NCBI GenBank assembly: GCA_012295275.1
Contig: CM022665.1
Coordinates: 43,431,152-43,461,151 of the forward strand
Reading direction: 5' to 3'
Length of the DNA stretch: 30,000 nt
Source: Chrysomallon squamiferum
Lineage: Eukaryota > Mollusca > Gastropoda > Neomphalida > Peltospiridae
Shown here in pieces: positions 11,093 through 23,372 of the stretch (position 1 is its first letter; each line of letters opens with the position of its first letter). The translations under genes were made by a program, and so were the position numbers. The notes under the pieces are model-generated. The model was not told where the DNA came from and ran no database searches. It saw nothing but the letters and a program-made list of their open reading frames with translations.

Positions 11093-13458
11093 GAACCTCA
11101 CAGCTGAAAAGGGTTAAAGATAGATGTGAAGAAATTTAAAAAAAAATAAAAATAATGGCAGTTAAAATATAATCATTTAATCAACATCATGTGCTAACCA
11201 ATTTTGTTCATGTTTGGGTATTTTCATATGCTCCCCATTTTTTTTTTTTTTTTATAATGTGCTTTTGAATAAGAAAAAATGTATTTATAAATGACAAATA
11301 TTGTATAAAAAAACAAAATAACAGAATGCAAAGAAATAAATTGGTTTTGTAAAGTGTATTTATCTTGGAGATCAGACATATTATTTTAATGCTTCAGCTT
11401 CAGTATGGTACATAACGTAGAAGTACTTAGCTCATATTGCCTAACCAAGTTGTCTACAAGGACACCTTGCTTGTTTTTTTCTATGATTTCAAGCTTTATT
11501 TCAATGGACATCATCCGCTTCTTCTTCTCAGCACTGTCCTTTGCACTCACTTTCTTATGATCCATATAGTCAGAAATTTGGCAAAATACTGCACAAAAAT
11601 GTGAGCACAACACAACAGAGATAGTCCGCGGTGAGGTAACAACGTGAAGTAAACGAGTGGGATGTGGGATGCAGGCAGGATATTGTTTTGTTTGTTGCAC
11701 CAACTAGTGGCAAAATATCTGAAGCTTGTTCATAATTTGGATTTTGGCTCACAACTCAAAGCAAAATATCAACTGGGCGACTGCTTGTAACTCAAAAAAC
11801 CCGTAAGTTGGGGCACTGGTAACTTGAGGTACCACTGTATATGTGTGTAATTTTTATTTATTTTTTAATTTTTTTTTTAAGGTTTGGAAAATAATTTTGC
11901 AATATTTATATTATTTTGTATTTGTTAATTTTACAGGCTGCAGTGTCTTGAGCAGGATATTATCAGCAAAAAGATAAAACTGATAATCATCGACTCCATA
12001 GCCTCACTTGTACGTAAGGAATACAGCACAACCATTGGTCAGAATCTGACCAATCGAACCAACTTCCTGTCACAAGAGGCAGCCATCTTGAAATACACTG
12101 CTGAAGTATTTTCAATTCCAGTAAGTTTTCAGTTTATAACTTTTACAAGCTTCTTTTCTATTTCTTCTTCTTATTGTTTTTTAAGTTATTATTTCTAACA
12201 ATTTATTGATTTTCCTATTTTTTTTAAAATTTAATAATTTGATCAATGGGCTTGAGAAATTAACAGTATCACTGAATATGGTTTAGCAATGGTTTGTATT
12301 TCACTATGCTTTTTTTCATGCATCCAAATCAGATAACTAAATATTTCCACAAAAGCAAAATGAAAATATTTAGAAGATTTCTTTAAAATACATACTGGTT
12401 AAACCAACAAATATGTGCAAAAGAACAAATAAAAAACCCGAACTTTATTATACCTCATAATATATTATGTTGACATAAAAGCAGTAAATAAAATACTTTG
12501 AGTTATTAATACTTGAAAAAGTAACATCCATACAGTGAGATAAATAATAATAAATGTGCTTTATTAATATTAATGAAAAATATTTATGAGTTTAAAGAAT
12601 GTGTTCTGTATACCAAATGATACAAATGCTCCAAAAAAAAAAATAATGTTTTCAAATCTCTTTAAATCTTTTTGTTATTAAAGTGAGAACAATGTTGAGA
12701 TTTCATCTAGTCTATTATAAAAATTAAAAAAAAAAAAAAATCTATATATGTACACACACACACACACACAGTTAAAACAAAATACATTTTTTTAAAGACT
12801 CATGCTGTTAAGACTATTTGTAATGAGGTGAGACATGTAAGTATTTTATCATTTTAAAAATCCAGAATTAATATTTAGTTAAATGGACTGAAAATGAAAC
12901 TGTAATTTGATAATCAAAAGTAATGAGGGTTTTTCAGAATATATATTTTGCTGACAGTGAATAGTAAAGTTATTAATTTATTAATTTATTATTGTTATTA
13001 TTATTTTATTTATTTATTTATTTATTTATTATTTATTGTTTTGAATTATTCTTATTGAAGACCTCCCATATTCTTTATAATTTAAGCTGTAAAAAAGACT
13101 TAAGATTTTATATCTGAACTCATTTTTGCAAAATTTGGAGTTGTTTCCCTTAGTCCATATTTTGAACACCTCTAATCAATTTTGTTTTGATCATTACAGA
13201 AATGTTGTGTCTTTTAAGTTAATTTGTTGAGTTAGATTTTAAATGTTATTACAAATGTAAATAAAAAATTGAATTAATCTAAAAAAAATGATGAGTCCAA
13301 AATCTCGTTTGTTTTGGGGTTATGTATACTTTCTTAAAAATATAACAGCTTTACTTCTAATTTGTGATTGTTCTGTGTTCATTAAAGGTAAAACATAAAA
13401 GAATGTGTATATCTATTATTATTTGCACTTTACCCGAAAAGACTGAGTCTGTTTACCT

Positions 13459-13510
<52 letters not shown>

Positions 13511-13591
13511 AATGCCATGTTTTTGTATTCATTGATATTTAATTATACATATGTATGTGTGAGTGTATTTGTATGTATATATGCTTGCATG

Positions 13592-13625
<34 letters not shown>

Positions 13626-14105
13626 TGAATTTATATGTATTTATATGTATTTATGCAGGTGTGTGTGTGTGTGTGTTTGTGTGTATGTGTGTACTTTTGT
13701 ATTTATGTATGACTGTTTATACATGTGTGTGTGTAAATATGTATATATGTATGTCTGTGTGTACCTGTCTGTTGTATTGTGTAAGTTTGTGTTTGTGTGG
13801 GTGTACGTCTTTGTATTTGTTTGTGCATAAATCTTTTAAAAACGTGACTCACTTAACTGCTGTCATTACTTCACCACTCCAGTGTTTTTAAAAAAACCAC
13901 TTGTTATTAATACAACTGTTGTTGTTGTTGTTCCCTTGTTGGCTCTCTGACACAAACAATAAAAACGACATTGTTTATCTACGCACTTACTGTCCAGCCA
14001 GGTACACAGAATGACTGATGATAAACAAACACTGTTATCTACCACGCAACAAACACAACCATTGTCTCAGGCTTGTTTGTTCCTTTCTCCTTTCTCCTTA
14101 AACTG

Positions 14106-14157
<52 letters not shown>

Positions 14158-17100
14158 GTGTGCTTAAAACACCCATTCATCATCCAGCCAGTGACATGAC
14201 TGTTATGTCATGCACCTGAAGGGTCGGGTAAAGCAGGCACAATTGAATTAATGGAGTACAGTGATGGATCGCATGCTTTCACCTCAGGTATTCTCAGAGT
14301 GCTGTGCTTTAACATCTACGAGTGTGCACTCAGACACATCGATGGAAGGGCTTTGGAGAAGAAGTAATCGTTCTTCTTCTTCTGTTTTAAAAAAAAAAAA
14401 AAAAAAAAATTATCGTTGTCTGTTTTATTTTCTACCTTTCTTTGTTGTTTTTTTTAATTTTAATTTTTTATTATTATTCTGTCATTCATTATCATTTTAT
14501 GTTTTACTTCTCTTTCTGTGTCATTTTTAAAACAAAATTTTTTTTTCTTTCTATATATTTCTCATTTTTTGTCTTTCTTTTTCATTCTTTGACTCTCTTG
14601 TTTTCTGTCTTTCTTTTTTTATTCTTTGTCTCCAGTTCATCATTTCTTGCTGCCTGTTTGTTATTCTTATACTATCTCACTTTATTTCACTCTTCATCTC
14701 ACTCTTTCCACATCTCACTTTATTTGTCCATCTCACTTTCTTTTTCACATTTCACTTTATTTCTCCATCTCTTTCTCTTTCATCTTTCATTTCTCTCACT
14801 TTTATTTCTCTATCTCACTTTCTCTTTACATCTCACTTCATTTCTCTATTTCACTTTTCTCTTTCACATCTCACTTTATTTATCTATCTCACTTTTTCTC
14901 TTTATTTTCTCTCACTTTTCTTTTTCAATCTCACTTTATTTTTCAATCTAGCTTTATTTCTCTATCTTTTTTTTTCAATCTCATCTTTCTTTATTTTTTC
15001 TGTCTCACTTCTCTATCACTTTTTTCACATCTCACTTTCTTTTTTCAATCTATATTTATTTCTCTCTCACTGTCTTTTCACATCTCACTTGTCTTTCTCC
15101 ACTTTATTTCTCCATCTCACTTTCTCTTTCACATCTCACTTTATTTCTCTATCTTATTTTCTCTTTCACATCTCACTTTCATTTTCACATCTCACTTTAT
15201 TCCTCTATCTCACTTTCTTACAATCTCATTTTCACATTATTTAACTTTATTTTTCTATTTCTCACATTCTTCATTTCATTTCACACTCTCTTCATTTCAT
15301 TCTTTCTTTCTCTCTGTTTTTTTTTTTTCTCACTTTGAAGTTTTCTGACTCACAGAATTAAAAAAAAGAAGAAGAAGGAAACAGCAAAATATAAAATACA
15401 AGTAATTAATAAAGTACACTTCACATTATGCACCTGGTGCTCTTTGTAAACCTTTTTTTTATTTTTTTTTTCAACACTTGCTTGTTTAAACTATCAGTTA
15501 CTAAGGCTATCCAGAGAATTGAGGCAAAATAACAAAATTCTGTCGTTAAATGGGTGTTAAGTTTGTTTATGCTTTTTTAAAATACACACACACACACACA
15601 CCTGAAAGAACATAAAAACTTCACACCTTTGTTAAACTAAACTAAATTTTATCATTTGCTTATTTTCAGAAAGACATAAAAATGTTGTGTACAGAACACT
15701 GAGGGAAAGGAAATGATGGGGGTTTTTTTTATTCTCTGTCTTTATTTATTTATTTTTATTAAATATATATATTTTTTAAAGTTTTATTTATTATTTATTA
15801 ATACTATTACAGGTAGCTGTTACATCAGAAAAATATTTAATTATGTGAAACAAATTTTTAATTTTTTTTTTTTTTTTCGTATAATAAAATGTTAAATTCT
15901 TCTCTTTCTGTTGTTACATGGTAGACTTTTATTCTTTCTGTCTTTCTTTCTTTGTTTTCTTTCTTCATGTCTTTTTCTTTCACTGCTTTCATTCTTTCTT
16001 CTGTTTCTTTTCCTGCTTTCATTCCTTTTGTATTTCTTTTTTTTTTTTTTTCATTCTGTTGTTTTATTTCTTTATTTGATTTTTGTAAAATGTGAAACAT
16101 TTTTTTATCTTTTGTAGATCTTGTAGATATTTTTTTGATTTCTTTCTTCCATTCTGTCATTTCTCCTTCTTTCCATCATCCCCTTATGTTTGTATTTCTT
16201 TTCCCTTTTCTTTCTTCCTTCAATTCTTCATTTCTTCTTTCTTTTTTATTTCATTCCATCATCCTTTCTTCTTTCTTTCATTTCCTTTATATATTTTTCT
16301 CATCTTCCATTCATCATCTTTTTTTGTTTTCTTTTATTCATTTCCTCAATTCTTCTTCTTCCTTTTTTTTTTTTTTTTTTTCTTTTAAACATACTTTACA
16401 TTTAAACAATTCTACAATTTCCACTTTCATCTTTTTCTTTAATTTTTTATTTTTTTTTTTTTTTACCGATACAGACAATTAAAAATAATTAAAAAAAAAA
16501 AAAAAACAACCAAAAACACTCAAAGGATCATTCATATACCTCATTACACTGTTTTACTCTTTTTTTTTTAAAAAAAAACAAAAAAACTTTTCATGTTAAG
16601 AATTTACATCTTTTTAAGTGTGTAATACACTGATTTTTTAAAACGAACTCGAGATAGGAGATAAAACCATTCTTAGATGAGTCTCTCTGTTGACACTGTT
16701 TTGTCTACAAGTCTTATCGGACGTAGATAAGTTGACATAATGCCAACAACAATTAAAATTATCAGGGTTTTTTTTGTGAAGCTTGGTGAGGTTAATTTTT
16801 TTTTTTTTTTTTTTTTTGAAATTCTCGTTTTTTGAGTTTTTGCCCAAAATGTGTTATTGCATGAAAGTTGTGATGGTTATAGTTATTTGTTTGTTTGTTT
16901 GTTTATTTATGTATTTATTTGTTTTGATTTATTAATTTTTATTTTTTTATTTTTTTATTTTTTTTGCCCTATATTTGTTTGGATGTTTAGTGAATATAGG
17001 TTCTGATGGATATATATATATATATTTGTTTATTTATCTAATTAATTATTATTCTGATTTTTTTTTTTTTTTTTTTTGTCCCAAATTTGTTAGGTTTTGA

Positions 17101-18389
17101 AAGATTATAGGCTTATAGGTGTGTTTGTTTGTTTATGTAGTTATTTATTTTGATTTTATTTATTTTCTTATTTATTTATGTTTGTCATATAGTATTTATT
17201 TATTCATGTTCTAAATTCCTTCAGTCTGATTTTGGATCAAACCAGCATTCGGGATTTGATTTTGGAACCAGTCATTGCCTTACCAGAAGATTTAATTAAC
17301 AAGGTGAAAGTGTCATGATGTTTTACATTTCTTCTCCTTTCTCTTCAGTATCGGGGATTTGATCCTAGAACCTTGCAGTGTTGAGGTCATTGACTTAACT
17401 ACAGATCTGTTAAAACTGCTTGTCGAAGGATCACCAGAAAGTTGAAATATAAAGTTACTCTTGAACAGACTGAGCTTCTGTCACCTCTGTGTTAACAGCT
17501 GTTTTCATATCAGTACAAAGCTTATTTTGTTTACTGCACAAGTTAAGAAATCTTTATTTTTTTTTTTTTTTTTTTTTGAAAAAAAAAAAAGATGAAGATG
17601 AAGAAGAAAGGAAAAAGAAGATGAAAGATGAAGGCGAAGGTGTTTACTTTTATACGAGTAAAAATTTTAGAGAGACAATACAGGCTGGAAAAGACATCAA
17701 TTTTCATCTTGTAAAATACTTAAATGACACAAAATATTTATCATATGTAGACTTTTTTTCTTTCCCCACTTCTTGTTTCTGAGCTTGGGTACTTGAAAAA
17801 TACACCACCAAACGAACCACTCTTATCTTAAGCAGGAGGAGAAGAAAAAAAAAAGATGAAAAATGTAAAAAAACTTTCAGAAATGTCAAATATTGTCAGA
17901 CTTCACTGTTATTTCATAGCATTTGATATCTGCTTCAATTAGCGTCTTCAGGCATGCGAAGAAAACATGTTTTGTTGCGTCTTCCCATCTTTATGGACTT
18001 AACATTGCAGCATAAATTCAAAAAGGTCAGATAGTGCTGGTATAATATTTTTGTTTTGTAAAGGAATTTTTTTTTTTTTTTTTTTAAAGATGTATTCGTG
18101 TGTGTTTGTGTATACGATTGTTGTCTTAAAATGTTAAGTCATTACCAGTTGTCATTGTCTTTCAGTTTCAAGACTTCAGGAATTCTGTTGTGAATATTTC
18201 ATATTTTGTAAGAATTGATTTGTTTGTCTTTCTGTCTGTCTGTGTGTGTCAGTTAGTTTTCAGAGTTTGTTTCTGGTTGTCGTGTGTGTTTTGATTCAAA
18301 CAGACAGTTCTGTCGAATGTAGGTTAAACGTTTTTTTTTTTTTTTAGAGTGCTCTTGAAAAAAGAATTTATAGTATGTTAATATATTTC

Positions 18390-18473
<84 letters not shown>

Positions 18474-18609
18474 GAGATATATATACAGATAGAGAAAAAG
18501 AGAAAAATATAGAGTTATAGTGATAAAAATATAGACAGAAAGAAAGAAGAGAGAGAGAAAAAGAGACAAAGAAAGAGAGATTTTGAAAAGGTATAAAGCA
18601 AATGTGTGT

Positions 18610-18668
<59 letters not shown>

Positions 18669-20230
18669 AGTGTATATTTTGAGTATATCGTTGTATACAC
18701 ATATTCAAAAGTAATGCCATTCATTTACAAAATTATACACCACAACAATAAAAATAAAATGTGTGTAATATAAAGTTTCTAAAAGTTCATATTAAACAGT
18801 TAATATCAACATAACAACAGCCTTGGCAAGGATTCAGAACATTATGTGTTTTGCTTCTATTCGTTTTTGCCAACACTGATAATGTATTGCAAGATACTAG
18901 TAATGTTTAAATATGATTTGGCTCTAAAACGTTTATTGCACAGTGTTTTTTTATGATGCTGGTTTTCAGTGAATTGTTATTTAAAATCTCTTAAAATGAT
19001 TTGTAATGTGTTACGCATGATTAAGTGTGTTTCTGAAATAATTATAGTTATGCATCGTTGAGCATTTTTAACAAAATAAATTGCGCATCGTCGTTAAGTT
19101 AATTTAAAAAGAAATTGCATTATGCATTATTAAATGTGATTAAAAAATAATAAAAGTATATGAGAAATGTCTTTTGTGTGTTTGTGTGTGTAATTATATT
19201 TATCTTAGTTTAATGTTTATATATTAGAATGAAGCATTTATGATCAAGACTTTATGTTTCATCTCTGTTGCCAATAAATGAAAAAGTGTGGTATGTGCTG
19301 TGTTGATTATAGAAATTATTGTTTTGGAAGGGTAACCCTTACTTGCTTAATACTGTATCACTAAAATGTTTTATTTATTTTTATTTTTTATTATTTTTAT
19401 TTTTTTAATTTAAAAAAAAAATTATTATAACTTTGCAAAAATTTTATTTAATTATTTGTTGTTGTTTTTTTATTGTCTTCAGCAGAATTTTTTTATTTTC
19501 ATAATTTCTTGCAACAGTTTTTGTGTAAATATCTAAGAATTACAGGATTTTTTTTAAAAACACTTCTACTCGTGTGATATTTAAAACATTGGATTTTTAC
19601 CGTTAACATTTTAAAGTATTTTATACAATCACATTTTTCCTCAGAATTTTTTTCTTCTTCTTCTTCTTCTTTTTCTTCTTCTTCTTCTTCTTCTTCTTTT
19701 TCTTTTCTCCCAGGCAGCAGAGTTTTAAGTGTGGGAACTCCCCTCCCACTCAGTGGGTGGGGCTGCCTCGCCCCACTGCCAGGAGGCTGTTACTGCCATT
19801 TTTAATGAGCGGAGTGAAACAGAATGATCATAACTTAGATTTTGATGCAGATTATACGACCTGTCTTCGCGGAACGCTTTAGATATTACTTGACATGCAG
19901 TCCACTGAAAAACAACAATAAAGATGATTTTTAAACTGAAGCCATATGTTGCTAATGGTTCAAGCAGGTACATGAGGGGTTTTTTTTACGTTTTTTCTTT
20001 TTAGTTTGGTTATTTCTTGTTTTTATTTTTTTATTATTATTATTATTATTTCTTTTGCAAATTGTTTATTTTGGTTTTTGAACTGTTGTGTAATTTTGTT
20101 GGTGTTCTTGTGTTTTTGTGGTTTGTTTATCCTGTGTGGTTTTTAACCTATCAGATTTAATGTTTTTCACTTTCTCACCTCCTTTTCTTTCTGTAATTCT
20201 TTTCCACTTTTTCTTTCATTCTCCTTTTAC

Positions 20231-20261
<31 letters not shown>

Positions 20262-20278
20262 CTCTCTCTCTTTCTCTA

Positions 20279-20344
<66 letters not shown>

Positions 20345-20852
20345 TGTTCTCTCCCCCTCCCTCATCTCCCTTTTCTCTCTCTCTTTCTTCTCTCTCTTCA
20401 CCTATTAATAATAATTTTTTACACTGCTAAATCCTCTGGCAAGCTGAGTCTGCCTTCACCACCCTCCTCCATAAAACACTCCGGACCCCCTCTGGCTTAA
20501 TTATTATTTAATGATGCTCCATTATAGATAAACAGCAACATGTGGGGCTGATTGTCAGAGTCAGCACTGGTGAGTTTGCTGCTCTTTTGAGGCAGACCAC
20601 ATTATACAGATGTTGTTTTCATTGTGTCTCGTAATTAACTCCTGACACATACACCGTTTGGAATTTTAATTAAAAAAATAATAATATATATATATATATA
20701 TATAAAAAAATTAATTAGAAAAAAAATTAAAAAGTTTTAAATGTGAAACCAAATGTGTCTGCTTGTTTACATGCTTGTGGAGTGGAGAGATTATAATTAT
20801 TAAAAGTTGTGTGTGTATGCATGCGTGCAGATGTGCCTATTTTCACAGATAC

Positions 20853-20883
<31 letters not shown>

Positions 20884-22160
20884 CACACACCTACGCACAT
20901 ATACACATACACATACACATACTTAAACATATACACATACATAGATACATACATAAATACATACATATACATATATACACACACACACACAAACATTTTC
21001 ACATCATTTCACACATATATACACATATTATTATATGTAGTGATATTACTGTAATACCACGTGACAGTGTACATATAATATTGTTTAATAACAACTGTTA
21101 CCAGTGTCATACATGAGTAAATCAGTACTCATAGATTGTGACTCAAGATATTTCTGCCCTGTAAGAAATTCCCACCCTCTGTGAGCATGAATTCCCTCAC
21201 TGTAAACAAGACATTCCCTTACTATGAACAAGACATTCTCACCCTGTAAACAAGACATTCTCACCCTGTAAACAAGACATTCTCACACTGTGAATAAGAC
21301 ATTCCCTCACTGTAAACAAGACATTCTCACCCTGTAACAAGACATTCCCTCACTGTGAACAAGACATTCCCTCACTGTGAACAAGACATTCTCACACTGT
21401 GAACAAGACATTCCCTCACTGCAAACAAGACATTCCCTCACTGTGAACAAGACATTCTCTCACTGTGAACAAGACATTCTCACACTGTGAACAAGACATT
21501 CTCACCCTGTAAACAAGACATTCTCACCCTGTAAACAAGACATTCTCACACTGTGAATAAGACATTCCCTCACTGTAAACAAGACATTCTCACCCTGTAA
21601 CAAGACATTCCCTCACTGTAAACAAGACATTCTCACACTGTGAACAAGACATTCTCACCCTGTAAACAAGACATTCTCACCCTGTGAACAAGATATTCTC
21701 ACCCTGTGAACAAGACATTCTCAGCCTGTGAGCAAGACATTCTCACACTGTAAACAAGACATTCTCACACTGTGAACAAGACATTCTCACACTGTGAACA
21801 AGACATTCTCACCCTGTAAACAAGACATTCTCACCCTGTGAACAAGATATTCTCACCCTGTGAACAAGACATTCTCAGCCCTGCAAAGCAAGACATTCTC
21901 ACACTGTAAACAAGACATTCTCACACTGTGAACAAGACATTCTCACCCTGTAAACAAGACATTCTCACCCTGCAAACAAGACATTCTCACCCTGTGAACA
22001 AGACATTCTCAGCCTGTGAGCAAGACATTCCCTCTCTGCCATTATTCTCATGCCCAACATAATTGAGTGTAGAGTTTTCAATTACAACGGTGTTTCCAGA
22101 TGTTAACTAGGCAATGAAGAAAAAAAAAAAAATATGGGAGAACAGAGTTGGTGAGTTTTT

Positions 22161-22211
<51 letters not shown>

Positions 22212-22888
22212 CCCTCTCCTCTCCCTCTCTCTCTCTCAGAGGGAGATTACAAACCCACCCACCACACAGGGTGAACTCTATGGGAGATAAGAGCTAAATG
22301 TAAATCACATGAACTAAAACATCCTCAAGAGCTTTCTGGTGCAAGCTCTCATCACAAACCTGTTACTGCTTCACCGACAAATCTGCCGTTGCCTCCGTCA
22401 TACCCCGTCTGAAAATCACATCATCTGGTGTCACGAAAGGCATCATCAGCAACGACGACAACAACAACCACGAGGAATGTCTCATCTGTCCATGCAAGCG
22501 ACAATGATGATGATGATGTTGATCGCTTCAGCCAACTGTTTTGTTCTGCCTTGGCCATGGGGAATGCTTCCTGATTGACTTGGAAGTCTTTGTGAAGAGA
22601 AAACAGCAGCAACAAGAGACAGATAAAACTGGCTGGTGATGGATGTGTTTTCATGTTTAACAGATTTTTTTTTCTTTTCTCTCTGTCTCTCTGTCTGTCT
22701 GTTCATCTGTATGTGTGTGTGTGCGATGTTGGTGATGCTGTCATTGTTCTCTGCATGTTTTAGCAGATTAATTTAATGACACCAAGTGTGTTTTAATAAA
22801 AACAGTTTAAAACGGTGTATGTGTGTGTGTGTATGTGTTTGCACTTGTCGCGAACCCTTTCAGTGTTTGTTTCACTGATCTAAACCTC

Positions 22889-22938
<50 letters not shown>

Positions 22939-23320
22939 TTGTCTGTGATTTTTTTTTCACTCTTTGCTGAAAGCTGTAACAACATGTTAATGTCATTCAA
23001 CCTTTAATGGATCATTTACTTTCCCCCCTCCTTGCACTCCTGGAATTTTTTAATTTTCCATAAAGATGGCTCGGCCATGAAGAAGAGTATTTAAAAAAAA
23101 TAAAAAATAAATAATAATAATAATAATAAAGAGTGAGGTTAAAGTGTTGTTGTTGTAGTTGTCGTTGTTGAAATATTTTATGGTTTGATGGGTGTAATAT
23201 GAAGCTGTTTATGAAAAAATGCCATCACACATGTTGTGCCATTTGTAAATTTTTATGTTGTAAGAGGGGAAAAAAAGATCTCTTAGGAGTAATACTGTTT
23301 GTTATTGGTTTTTTTAATTC

Positions 23321-23372
<52 letters not shown>

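Noticed and set aside
14205-14366. A 54-codon frame ending ...NIYECALRHIDGRALEKK that looks protein-like
   Set aside because: An overlapping frame is equally open and the length is within chance; I recognise no family and see no donor or partner exon. Kept only as a remark in the segment description.
14442-15348. Open frames of 169 and 240 codons rich in Ser, Leu and Phe
   Set aside because: They follow from a C/T-only repeat tract with a ~40-base period, are open in more than one frame, and show no domain.
17349-17372. Reading GGATTTGATCC as a real tRNA gene or intact SINE on the minus strand
   Set aside because: Only a TPsiC-like core is present; no A box, anticodon arm or acceptor stem could be matched. 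It is retained as an alternative explanation for the segment.
20763-21116. 117-codon frame across the ACAT array and similar Tyr/Ile/His frames
   Set aside because: Most of it is ACATAC/CA repeat and the flanking residues lack any recognisable motif.
21143-22038. CRISPR-like appearance of regularly spaced short repeats
   Set aside because: The 22-bp units are contiguous with no unique spacers, and the context is a eukaryotic intron.
22339-22706. Three overlapping open frames of 74-79 codons
   Set aside because: Both strands are open at once, the residues include triplet-repeat runs (Met, His/Gln, Ile, Val), and no splice-supported extension or domain is visible.
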